DNA from: Acidobacteriota bacterium
Lineage (GTDB): Bacteria > Acidobacteriota > Vicinamibacteria > Vicinamibacterales > CAVVIG01
DNA: 50,341 bases
Assembly: GCA_003222535.1 (NCBI GenBank)
Contig: QHWJ01000245.1
Span: 1-50,341 of the forward strand
Direction of reading: 5' to 3'
Shown here: piece by piece, positions 25,834 to 33,516 of the stretch
How positions within the stretch are numbered: the stretch's first letter is position 1
Layout of the letters: each line of letters begins with the position of its first letter
Notes under the pieces: generated by a model
Told to the model about the DNA's origin: nothing
Databases searched by the model: none
The model's input: the letters and a program-made list of their open reading frames with translations, nothing else
Position numbers and translations under genes: made by a program

Positions 25834-26604
25834 TTGGCGAAAGGCACACGGCTGGACCTCGTCCTGGTCGATCGCGGCCTCGCGCCGTCGCGCGAGCGCG
25901 CCCGCGCGCTGATTCTCGCCGGACAAGTGACCGTCGACGGCCAGGTCGTGTCCAAGGCCGGGGCGCCGGTGGCCGCCCACACGCGTGTCGAGCTGGCCGT
26001 GCCGGACCATCCGTACGTCGGCCGCGGCGGCGTCAAGCTCGCGCACGCGCTCGACACGTTCGCGATCGATCCGCGGGGACGCCGCGCGCTGGACGTCGGC
26101 GCCTCCACGGGCGGCTTCACCGACGTCCTGCTGCGTCGCGGCGCCGCCAGCGTCATCGCGCTCGACGTCGGCCGCGGACAGCTCGACTGGCGGCTGCGCA
26201 CCGATTCGCGCGTCCTCGTTCGCGAAGGCGTCAACGCGCGCGCGCTGACGCCGGACGATGTGCCGCATCAGGTGGGCCTCGTGACGATCGACGTCGCGTT
26301 CATCTCGCTGCGGCACATTCTGCCGGCGGTGACCGCTCGTCTGAAAGGCTCCGGAATCACCCGACCGCTCTTCCTCGAGCCGGGTGCCGACGTTGTCGCG
26401 CTGGTCAAGCCGCAGTTCGAGGCGGGACGCCACGAGGTGGGCAGGCACGGGATCGTCTCCGATCCGGCCGTGCACGCCGCGGTCATCGCCCGCGTCACCG
26501 AAGCGGCCGCCGCATGCGGCCTCACGCGCGTCGCCATGACACCGTCGGCCATCACCGGCGCCACCGGTAACCAGGAATTCTTTCTTCATCTAAGGGCCCG
26601 CTGA
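25834..26604 (+). CDS. tlyA: TlyA family rRNA (cytidine-2'-O)-methyltransferase
   Basis: TlyA methylates ribose 2'-OH of cytidines in rRNA. The 256-residue product has an N-terminal S4 RNA-binding domain ('RLDLVLVDRGLAPSRERARA', 'LILAGQVTVDGQVVSKAG') and an FtsJ-like methyltransferase domain: 'YVGRGGVKLAHAL', SAM motif 'ALDVGASTGGFTDVLLRRG', 'VTIDVAFISLRHILP', 'VALVKPQFEAGR', 'GNQEFFLHL'. The start TTG 25834 fits the family N-terminus; an in-frame ATG at 25765 would add 23 residues of unlike, repeat-derived sequence. The gap 25699-25833 holds GGGGCCCC-centred palindromic sequence and no gene. Confidence 0.93.
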   Translation: MAKGTRLDLVLVDRGLAPSRERARALILAGQVTVDGQVVSKAGAPVAAHTRVELAVPDHPYVGRGGVKLAHALDTFAIDPRGRRALDVGASTGGFTDVLLRRGAASVIALDVGRGQLDWRLRTDSRVLVREGVNARALTPDDVPHQVGLVTIDVAFISLRHILPAVTARLKGSGITRPLFLEPGADVVALVKPQFEAGRHEVGRHGIVSDPAVHAAVIARVTEAAAACGLTRVAMTPSAITGATGNQEFFLHLRAR

Positions 26605-26628
26605 AGAATAAGGTGTGCGTTGCCGTAA

Positions 26629-27540
26629 GTGCTCATTCCTGAACCTATCCTCGTCCTCGGCGCCGGCGCGATCGGCAGCCTGTACGCGGCGAAGCTGGCA
26701 GCCCGCCACCCGGTCACCGTCGTCGCCAGGCCCGGTCACGTCGAGGCGATTCGCCGCCACGGCCTCCGCCTCACGGGGCGCGAGGCACTGACGGCGCGTG
26801 TCGATGCCGTCACGCATGTCGACGCGATCGCGGCTGGCACGATCATCCTGCTCACGACGAAGGTGAACGACAGCGAGGCCGCCATCGGCGCGGTGGCGGA
26901 GCGGCTTCGCGACGACACCATCATCGTGTGCGTGCAGAACGGGTTGCACAGCGAAGCGATCGCGAGGCGGGCCGCCCGCGGACGCTGTCTCGTGCTTCGC
27001 GCAATCACGCAGTTCGGGGCGATTTTCCAGGCGCCCGGCGTCGTCGAGTACATGGTGGCCGGGCACACGCTGATCGAGAAGAGCCCGGCAAGCGCCGCCA
27101 TTGCCGATCGGTTGAGCGCATGCGGTCTCGACGGACGCGTCTCCGACAACATCACGGTCGAGGTCTGGCGGAAGCTGATTTTCAACTGCGTGATCAACCC
27201 GATCACATCGATCACCGGCTCCGACGTGGGCGCGATCGCGGACCCGCGGCTCGACCCCCTGAAGCAGCTCGTCGTCGACGAATGCCTCGAGGTCGCGCGC
27301 ACCGAAGGCGTCGCGTTCGACGTCGACTTCGTTCGCACAATCGCCGACGTGTTTGGATCCTCCCGGAACATCGCGTCGATGCGTCAGGATCTGATGCGCG
27401 GCAAACCGACCGAGATCGACTACATGAACGGCGCGGTCGTCGATCTCGGCCGCCGGTGCGGCATCGAGTGTCCGGTGAACGCCGCGCTGGTGGCGCTCAT
27501 CAAGGCGATGGCTCAGCTTCGTTGTACGATGTCGCCATGA
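26629..27540 (+). CDS. panE: 2-dehydropantoate 2-reductase (ketopantoate reductase)
   Basis: PanE reduces ketopantoate to pantoate with NADPH in coenzyme A synthesis. The 303-residue product has the Rossmann motif 'ILVLGAGAIGSLYAAKLA', the catalytic-lysine region 'EVWRKLIFNCVINPITSI', and 'GKPTEIDYMNGAVV' near the end. Starts at GTG 26629. The 3' end overlaps nadK by ATGA. Related ketopantoate-reductase-like proteins of other specificity cannot be excluded from sequence. Confidence 0.9.
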   Translation: MLIPEPILVLGAGAIGSLYAAKLAARHPVTVVARPGHVEAIRRHGLRLTGREALTARVDAVTHVDAIAAGTIILLTTKVNDSEAAIGAVAERLRDDTIIVCVQNGLHSEAIARRAARGRCLVLRAITQFGAIFQAPGVVEYMVAGHTLIEKSPASAAIADRLSACGLDGRVSDNITVEVWRKLIFNCVINPITSITGSDVGAIADPRLDPLKQLVVDECLEVARTEGVAFDVDFVRTIADVFGSSRNIASMRQDLMRGKPTEIDYMNGAVVDLGRRCGIECPVNAALVALIKAMAQLRCTMSP

Positions 27541-28409
27541 CACGCATCGGGATCGTCGCCAGGTCGCATCTGCGTGAGGCGATGCCGCACCTCGCCGAGA
27601 TCGAGTCGTGGCTGGAGAATCGCGGCCTCGATCCACTGTTCGAGACCGCGACGGCCGCGCTGATGCCCGCCAGGCCGGCGCGCAAGGTGGTGGACAAACC
27701 GGCGCTGGTCGCCCTGGTCGATCTGATGGTCGTGCTCGGAGGCGACGGGACGCTCCTGTCGGTTGCCGATTGCGCGGGCGCCGCGGGCGTGGATGTGCCC
27801 ATCCTCGGGGTCAACTTCGGCAGCCTCGGATTCCTCACCGAGGCGACGCTCCCCGAGCTGTACCCGTCGCTCGATGCGGCGCTCGGTGGTCGCGCGCGGG
27901 TGGAGGAGCGCATGATGCTGCGGGCGACGACGATGCGCGCGGGCGCGGTGTTGCCGGAGCATTTCGCGCTGAACGACGTCGTCATCACGAAAGCGGCGCG
28001 CGCGCGGATGACCGACCTGTCCGTGTCGGTCGGCGACGAGTTCGTCACGCGGGTGAAAGCGGACGGCCTGATCGTGGCGACGCCGACGGGATCCACCGCG
28101 TACAACCTCGCGGCCGGCGGACCGATCGTCCAGCCGGTCGTCGACGCGATCGTGCTGACGCCGATCGCGCCGCACGTGCTCACCAACCGGCCGATCGTCA
28201 TTCCGGCTTCGTCTCTCGTGCGCGTGCAGCCGCAGATGAATGAGCGCGACGAGCTGTACGTCACCTTCGACGGCCAGGCGGGCCATCAACTGGAGGCCGG
28301 CGACGAAGTCCGCATCTGTTGCGCCGAGCGGCGGGTGCGGCTGCTGCGTCCGTCCACGCGCAGCTACTTCGAATTGCTGCGTCAGAAACTGAAGTGGAAC
28401 GAGCGCTGA
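27537..28409 (+). CDS. nadK: NAD kinase
   Basis: NAD kinase makes NADP from NAD with ATP or polyphosphate. The 290-residue product has 'DLMVVLGGDGTLLSVA' (the GGDGT motif), 'ILGVNFGSLGFLTEA', 'ALNDVVI', 'ADGLIVATPTGSTAYNLAAG' and 'PHVLTNRPIVIPAS'. It begins at the ATG overlapping the panE stop. The cluster xseA-xseB-ispA-tlyA-nadK is common in bacteria. recN, which often follows, is replaced here by a composite repeat region. Confidence 0.97.
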   Translation: MTRIGIVARSHLREAMPHLAEIESWLENRGLDPLFETATAALMPARPARKVVDKPALVALVDLMVVLGGDGTLLSVADCAGAAGVDVPILGVNFGSLGFLTEATLPELYPSLDAALGGRARVEERMMLRATTMRAGAVLPEHFALNDVVITKAARARMTDLSVSVGDEFVTRVKADGLIVATPTGSTAYNLAAGGPIVQPVVDAIVLTPIAPHVLTNRPIVIPASSLVRVQPQMNERDELYVTFDGQAGHQLEAGDEVRICCAERRVRLLRPSTRSYFELLRQKLKWNER

Positions 28410-28429
28410 GGTGGCTGCCCGCTTCTGAT

Positions 28430-28510
28430 GTAGTGCGGACCTTGACGTCCGCCAGCCGGGGACCTGGGGACTGGGGACTACCTGACCTACCCGACCCACG
28501 CGACCTACCT
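28430..28510. repeat. Composite of three repeat families between nadK and mltG
   Basis: A REP-like palindrome (GTAGTGCGGACCTTGACGTC, continuing CGC) at 28430-28452 is followed by GGGGACT 7-nt units (28458-28478) and then by GACCTACCC-type 9-nt units (28479-28510). The last supplies the stop codon of mltG (CTA at 28505-28507, TAG on the minus strand). Confidence 0.88.
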
Positions 28511-29539
28511 GCCCTCGCGCAGTCGCTTCTCCCTGAAGTACCGGACTTGATACTTCTGCACGTTGCGGTTGTGTTCGTCCAGCGTACGCGCGAACTCGTG
28601 CGAGCCGTCGTTCCGGCTCACGAAGTACAGAAAATCGGCAGCCGCCGGATGCACCGCCGCCGCGAGTGACGAGCGGCCAGGCGACGCGATCGGTCCTGGC
28701 GGCAGCCCCGGATATCGGTAGGTGTTGTAGGGCGAGTCGAATGCGAGATCATCGTGCTTCAAGTTGCCGGTGTACGAGCCCGCACGCAGCAGCGCGTAGA
28801 TGACGGTCGGATCGCACTGCAGGGGGATGCCGATGCGCAGCCGGTTGCTGTACACGGCCGCGACGATCGGCCGCTCGTCCGGCCGCGCGGTTTCCTTCTC
28901 CACGATCGACGCGAGCGTCACCGCCTGCCGGATCGTGAGGCTGCGCGCGGCGGCCGCCTGGCGCAGCTCCGGGGTGAACACGTGCTCGAACCTCAGCGCC
29001 ATCAGACGCACCAGCTTCGCGGCGTCGGTATGGCGCCCCAGCGCGTAGGTCTCGGGGAACAGATAGCCCTCGAGATCCTTTGCCGCCGGATCGAGCTCGC
29101 GGATCGGGGCCGGATCCCTGGACGCCTGAACGAACGACGACGCGGGCCCGAGGCTGTGCGACTCGAAGATTTTCGCCATCTCGACGATGGTCAGGCCCTC
29201 GGGAAACGTCACGTTGACGACGTACACGTCGCCGCGGGCGATTTTGTCGATCACCTCGAACGGCGTCATCGCGCGGTCGAACCGGTAATCGCCCGCCTGC
29301 AGATGACGACCCTGACCGTTCCACCACAGCGCGACGCGGTACACAGCCCGATCGCGGATGACGCCCGCTGCGACAAGCCGATCGCCGATGGACAGGCTGC
29401 CAGTGCCTTGCGGGAGCTCGACGAACTGCTCGGCGCCCTGATATCCGCGGTATGGCTCGTTGATGCGCCAGTACATGAACGCCGCCGCGCCCGCGGCGAC
29501 GAGCAGTAACAGAAACAGAAAACCCAATACTCTTTTCAT
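28505..29539 (-). CDS. mltG: Endolytic peptidoglycan transglycosylase MltG
   Basis: MltG (YceG) is an inner-membrane enzyme that cuts nascent glycan strands and sets their length. The 344-residue product begins with one membrane helix (residues 4-23, 'VLGFLFLLLLVAAGAAAF'), then the LysM-like region 'VNVTFPEGLTIVEMAKIF', and the catalytic domain with 'DLEGYLFPETY' and 'VTLASIVEKETARPDERPIV', whose Glu is the catalytic residue, ending 'SPYNTYRYPGLPPGPIASPG'. ATG 29539 is chosen; the 21 codons upstream are repeat-like sequence. It lies downstream of ruvX on the same strand. Confidence 0.95.
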   Translation of the reverse strand: MKRVLGFLFLLLLVAAGAAAFMYWRINEPYRGYQGAEQFVELPQGTGSLSIGDRLVAAGVIRDRAVYRVALWWNGQGRHLQAGDYRFDRAMTPFEVIDKIARGDVYVVNVTFPEGLTIVEMAKIFESHSLGPASSFVQASRDPAPIRELDPAAKDLEGYLFPETYALGRHTDAAKLVRLMALRFEHVFTPELRQAAAARSLTIRQAVTLASIVEKETARPDERPIVAAVYSNRLRIGIPLQCDPTVIYALLRAGSYTGNLKHDDLAFDSPYNTYRYPGLPPGPIASPGRSSLAAAVHPAAADFLYFVSRNDGSHEFARTLDEHNRNVQKYQVRYFREKRLREGR

Positions 29540-29660
29540 GTTGTTCAAATCGAACGCCGAACAACGAACGTCGAAAAGGGGCCGTACCCCTTTTTTGGCC
29601 ATGACGCTCGGCTAAGGCCTTCGCGCTACGTGAGATCGCCTCGCACCCCGCACGATCGTT

Positions 29661-30098
29661 CTACGTCCCTCGTGCTCTGTCGAGGTAATCCTGCAAAATG
29701 ATCGCCGCCGCGGCCGCGTCGAGCTTCTGTTTGCGCTTCCGCCAATCGCGCTCGCCGATCGCGAGGCGGCTCTCGGCCTCGCGGCTCGTCAGCCGCTCGT
29801 CTTCCGTGGCAATCGTGATCGAGGTGCGGGCCGTCAGCGACGTGATGAATGCGGCGACGCGCGTCGTCTGGCTCGACGGCGTGCCGTCCAACCGCGACGG
29901 CATCCCGACGACGACCGTGGCGAGGCCATCGTCCTCGTCAGCGAGCTGAGCGATCCGGCGGGCTACTCGGTCCGCCGCATCGCCGCCGCTCGTCACTGCG
30001 ATGACCTCGAGCGGCCGTGCCAGCGTGCCCGAGACATCGCTGATCGCGAGGCCCACGCGGCGCGCGCCGACATCGACGGCCAGCACCCGTCCCTTCAC
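29661..30098 (-). CDS. ruvX: Holliday junction resolvase-like protein YqgF/RuvX
   Basis: The 145-residue product has the RNase H-like fold motifs of YqgF: 'VLAVDVGARRVGLAISD' at the N-terminus, 'VVVGMPSRLDGTPSSQT', 'ATEDERLTSREAESRL' and the final 'KQKLDAAAAAIILQDYL'. The family acts in pre-16S rRNA processing and has been proposed as a Holliday junction resolvase. Start GTG 30098 gives the family N-terminus; TTG 30101 is next to it. The ribosome-binding region lies inside an 8-nt repeat tract (GCCAAGTC). The ruvX-mltG pairing is typical of bacteria. Confidence 0.93.
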   Translation of the reverse strand: MKGRVLAVDVGARRVGLAISDVSGTLARPLEVIAVTSGGDAADRVARRIAQLADEDDGLATVVVGMPSRLDGTPSSQTTRVAAFITSLTARTSITIATEDERLTSREAESRLAIGERDWRKRKQKLDAAAAAIILQDYLDRARGT

Positions 30099-30099
30099 C

Positions 30100-30150
30100 A
30101 ACTCACCAAGTCGCCAAGTCGCCAAGTCCCCAAGTCCCTGATGGTATAGT
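30100..30150 (+). promoter_or_regulatory. GCCAAGTC repeat and extended -10 promoter before the phosphodiesterase gene
   Basis: Four to five GCCAAGTC-type 8-nt units (30105-30138) are followed by TGGTATAGT (30142-30150), an extended -10 element, giving a start near 30157 and a leader of about 14 bases. No good -35 box is seen. The divergent ruvX gene must be transcribed through or from the repeats. Confidence 0.5.
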
Positions 30151-30170
30151 TTCCACTGTCCCAACGCCTT

Positions 30171-32219
30171 GTGAAACGCAGCCTGACCGCGTTGCTCGCC
30201 GTTTGCCTCGGTGCCATCGTCGCGTGCGGCACACGCCGCCCGCCGGCAAAATTCCATCAGAAGCTCGTGATCCTCGGCTTCGACGGCATGGATCCGCGCC
30301 TCGTCCAGAAATGGATGGACGAGGGCAAGCTGCCGAACATGCGGAAGCTGGCAACGAGCGGCAGCGCTGTGCGCCCGCTGGGCACCACGCACTCGCCGGA
30401 GTCGCCGACCGCCTGGGCATCGTTTGCGACCGGTGTGAACGCCGGTAAGCACAACATCTACGACTTCCTGATCCGCGACACGACGTCGTACTTGCCGGAT
30501 CTCGGCATGGTGTCGCGAGAGCCGCCGCGCTTCGTCTTCAACTTCATTCCGATCTCGAAGCCGAATATCCGATCGATCCGGGGCGGCACGTCGTTCTGGG
30601 TCACCGCCGGCGCCGCCGGCGTCCGCTCGAGCATGCTCACGGTGCCGGTGACGTATCCTCCCGAGGAAGTGCCCAACGGCGAGCTGCTGTCCGGCCTTCC
30701 CTTGCCGGACATCCGCGGCACGATGGGAACGTTTTACTATTTCGGGACCGATCTCAGCCGCTACGAGGAAGGCAACACGGAGTTTGGCGGCATCCTGAAG
30801 CGCCTGGTGTTCGACGGCGACGTCGCGCAGACGGAGCTCGTGGGGCCGCCGAATCCGATCGTGCGCCAGCAACTTCGGGTGCTGCGCGCGAAGACACCGC
30901 TCTCCGAGCTGGACAGGATGAAGATCGCCGAGCTCGAGGCGCGCGAGGACGTGCGGCTGCCGGTCACCGTTCACTGGAACCGCGCGGGCAAGTCGGCGAC
31001 CGTCGACATCGGGGACAGTTCGATCCACCTTTCCGAGCATCAGTGGAGCAAGTGGATCAACCTCGACTTCAACATCAACCTGCTTGTTCGCGTTCACGGC
31101 ATGGCGCAGCTGTACCTGATCGGCGCGGGTCAGGAACTGCAGCTCTACGCCTCGCCGGTGAACTGGAGGCCCGACAGCCCGCCGGCCCCGATGTCCTCGC
31201 CGGCCTCGTTCGCCGGCGACCTCTACGAGCGCCTTGGCCCATTCCGCACGCTCGGCTGGGCGGAAGCCACGTGGCCGCTCAACGAGGACCGCATCGACGA
31301 GCGGACGTTCATGGAGGACCTGTTCCGCGCGTTCGACGACCGCGCGCAGGTGATCCTCCATCGGATCGACGCGAAACAGTGGGATCTGCTCGTCGGCGTC
31401 ATCGAATCGACCGACCGCGTCCAGCACATGATGTGGCGCCTCATCGATCCCGCGCATCCGATGTACGACAAGGCGCTCGCCGCGAAGTTCGGCGACTCGA
31501 TCGAGCGCGTCTACAGGAAGTGCGACGACTTCACCGGCGAAGTCATGTCGCGCGTGGATCCCGGCACGCCGATTCTGATCGTCTCGGACCACGGCTTCCA
31601 TTCGTTCCGCCAGTCGGTGAACCTGAACACGTGGCTCGTGCAGGAAGGGTTCATGGCCATCCGGGGTCAGCAGCCCGGCGACAAGAAGCTGCAGGACCTG
31701 TTCGGCGGCGGCACGTTCTGGGAGAATGTGGACTGGACGCGCACCAGGGCGTACGCGATGGGGCTCGGACAGATCTACCTGAACCTGAAGGGCCGCGAAG
31801 GACACGGCGTCGTGCCGCCCGCCGATTCGAACGCCGTTCAGGACGACCTCGCCGCCAGGCTGCTCACGATGACCGACCCGAAGACCGGTGCGCCGATGGT
31901 GACGGCCGTCTACAAGCGCGACGACATCTATAAAGGGCCGTTCCTCCAGAACGCATCCGAGCTTCAAGTCGGTCTGGCCGACGGGTACCGCGTGTCGTGG
32001 CAATCCACACTCGGCGGATCGCCTCCGGGAATCGTGTATCCGAACATGAAGAAATGGTCGGGCGACCACGGCGCCTTCGATTACAAGCAGACGCCGGGAA
32101 CCCTCCTCTCGAACTGGCCGATCGACGGCCCCGCGCGAATCATCGATCTTGCGCCGACGGTATTGAAGTACTTCGGGCTGCCGATACCTTCGGATATAGA
32201 TGGAAAGCCGTTGTTCTAA
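30171..32219 (+). CDS. Lipoprotein of the alkaline phosphatase / phosphodiesterase superfamily
   Basis: The 682-residue product starts at GTG and has a lipoprotein signal with the lipobox Cys19 (AIVACG). The alkaline-phosphatase-superfamily core is clear: 'KLVILGFDGMDPRLVQKW' supplies the first metal-binding Asp, 'SPESPTAWASFATG' the Ser/Thr nucleophile, 'ILIVSDHGFHS' the second metal-binding Asp/His and 'SGDHGAFD' a further His. It ends 'IIDLAPTVLKYFGLPIP', typical of sulfatase and nucleotide pyrophosphatase/phosphodiesterase-like proteins. Inserted beta-rich sequence lies at about 130-390. It is probably a membrane-anchored periplasmic phosphodi- or monoesterase of unknown substrate. Confidence 0.88.
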   Translation: MKRSLTALLAVCLGAIVACGTRRPPAKFHQKLVILGFDGMDPRLVQKWMDEGKLPNMRKLATSGSAVRPLGTTHSPESPTAWASFATGVNAGKHNIYDFLIRDTTSYLPDLGMVSREPPRFVFNFIPISKPNIRSIRGGTSFWVTAGAAGVRSSMLTVPVTYPPEEVPNGELLSGLPLPDIRGTMGTFYYFGTDLSRYEEGNTEFGGILKRLVFDGDVAQTELVGPPNPIVRQQLRVLRAKTPLSELDRMKIAELEAREDVRLPVTVHWNRAGKSATVDIGDSSIHLSEHQWSKWINLDFNINLLVRVHGMAQLYLIGAGQELQLYASPVNWRPDSPPAPMSSPASFAGDLYERLGPFRTLGWAEATWPLNEDRIDERTFMEDLFRAFDDRAQVILHRIDAKQWDLLVGVIESTDRVQHMMWRLIDPAHPMYDKALAAKFGDSIERVYRKCDDFTGEVMSRVDPGTPILIVSDHGFHSFRQSVNLNTWLVQEGFMAIRGQQPGDKKLQDLFGGGTFWENVDWTRTRAYAMGLGQIYLNLKGREGHGVVPPADSNAVQDDLAARLLTMTDPKTGAPMVTAVYKRDDIYKGPFLQNASELQVGLADGYRVSWQSTLGGSPPGIVYPNMKKWSGDHGAFDYKQTPGTLLSNWPIDGPARIIDLAPTVLKYFGLPIPSDIDGKPLF

Positions 32220-33459
32220 CGAGGGCGGTCGTAGTGCGGACCTTAAGGTCCGCTGGCAGGCAGGCCTCAAGGCCTGCACTACGGCTGCAGTTGCGGCGGC
32301 CCTCTCGGCAGGTCTATCCGCCCAGCAGCCCGACCGCGAGCGCACCGAAGCGCTCGCCCACCGCGCGACGGCCCGCCTGCAGGCGCTGCAGCACGAAGCG
32401 GAGCCGGAACGTGCGCGCACGGAGGCGCTCGCGCGGCGCGCGACGGAACGGTTGCAGGCGCTCCAGCGTGAAGCGGATCGTCTCGCGTTGGAGGAGCGTA
32501 CGCTGCTCGGCGATCTCCGGAAGCTCGAAATCGAGCGGCAGCTGCGAGCCGAACAGCTGAAGCAGGTGGACGCTGACGCCGCGCGAGTCCAGGCCGAGCT
32601 CGACGCGACGGCCGCACGCATCGAATCGCTCGCCGCCGCCGAGCGCAGGGAGCAGCCCGAGTTGCGCGCGCGGCTCATTGAGATCTACAAGCTCGGCCAG
32701 GCGCGGTACCTGCGCCTCCTGTTGTCGACACCGGATCTGCGGCGCCTCGGTCAGTCGACACGCACCGTGGCCGCGCTTGCCAAGCTCGATCGCGATCGTG
32801 TCGACTCGCACGCGCACACGATCGGCGAGCTCGAGGCCACGCGCAAGACGCTCGAACAACGCCGCGGCGAGCTCGAGGCGCTGCGCGCGGCGGCCGAAAA
32901 GGCCGACGTGGCGGCCCGGCGCGCGGCGCAGGCCCGCAGCGAGCTGATTCGCGACATCGATCGCCGGCGCGACCTCAACGCCCAGCTTGCCGGCGAGCTG
33001 CAGGTGGCGCAGCAGAAGCTGCAGGCGGCCCTTCGCGAGCTGGTCAACGGCGCGCCCGCGGCGGAGACGGCCGCGCTGCCGCTCCGGCCGTTCCGCGGAG
33101 ACCTCGAGTGGCCGGTGAACGGCGTGGTGAAGCGGCGGTTCGGCCGCGGCGCGGCACCGAACGGCATCGAAATCGCCGCGGTCGAAGGCGCCCAGGCTTT
33201 GGCCGTCCACGACGGCGTCGTCGCTTTTGCCGGCACTTTTGCCGGATTCGGAAATCTGGTGATCCTCGACCACGGATCGCAGACGTTCACCTTGTACGGC
33301 GATTTGCTGGAAATAACGGTCAAGAAGGGCGCCCGCGCGGAGCACGGCCAACCCGTCGGGACCGTGGGGCCGATCCCGTCGGGCTCCGACGGCCTCTATT
33401 TCGAACTGCGCGTCGACGGTCAGCCGGTCGATCCCGTACAATGGTTGCGGAAGCGTTAG
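32200..33459 (+). CDS. EnvC-like murein hydrolase activator with degenerate LytM domain
   Basis: The 419-residue product has an N-terminal signal-like segment (about 27-42, AAVAAALSAGLSAQQ), a long Ala/Glu/Arg coiled coil (about 45-270) and a C-terminal LytM/M23 domain. The zinc ligands of active M23 enzymes are lost: the first motif reads NGIEI, the second region 'FTLYGDLL', and the HxH position 'LYFELR', as in E. coli EnvC, which activates amidases rather than cutting peptidoglycan. No in-frame start exists between ATG 32200 and the signal core, so residues 11-28 must be translated from a REP element. The ATG lies inside the end of the phosphodiesterase gene. Confidence 0.9.
   Translation: MESRCSNEGGRSADLKVRWQAGLKACTTAAVAAALSAGLSAQQPDRERTEALAHRATARLQALQHEAEPERARTEALARRATERLQALQREADRLALEERTLLGDLRKLEIERQLRAEQLKQVDADAARVQAELDATAARIESLAAAERREQPELRARLIEIYKLGQARYLRLLLSTPDLRRLGQSTRTVAALAKLDRDRVDSHAHTIGELEATRKTLEQRRGELEALRAAAEKADVAARRAAQARSELIRDIDRRRDLNAQLAGELQVAQQKLQAALRELVNGAPAAETAALPLRPFRGDLEWPVNGVVKRRFGRGAAPNGIEIAAVEGAQALAVHDGVVAFAGTFAGFGNLVILDHGSQTFTLYGDLLEITVKKGARAEHGQPVGTVGPIPSGSDGLYFELRVDGQPVDPVQWLRKR
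32230..32283. repeat. REP-like double palindrome at the 5' end of the EnvC-like gene
   Basis: GCGGACCTTAAGGTCCGC (an 18-base palindrome) is followed by CAGGCCTCAAGGCCTG, with GTAGTG and CACTAC as outer inverted ends. A related element is at 28430-28452. It is translated as ADLKVRWQAGLKACTT. Confidence 0.92.
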
Positions 33460-33516
33460 AGGCGAAGGTGCGAGTCGCACCTCGTACGGACGTCGTAACT
33501 TCACTCTCGAGGTGAT

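Noticed and set aside
30102-32678. Very long minus-strand open frame upstream of ruvX
   Set aside because: It is antisense to the clearly coding phosphodiesterase gene and to the start of the EnvC-like gene; composition is typical of a GC-rich shadow.
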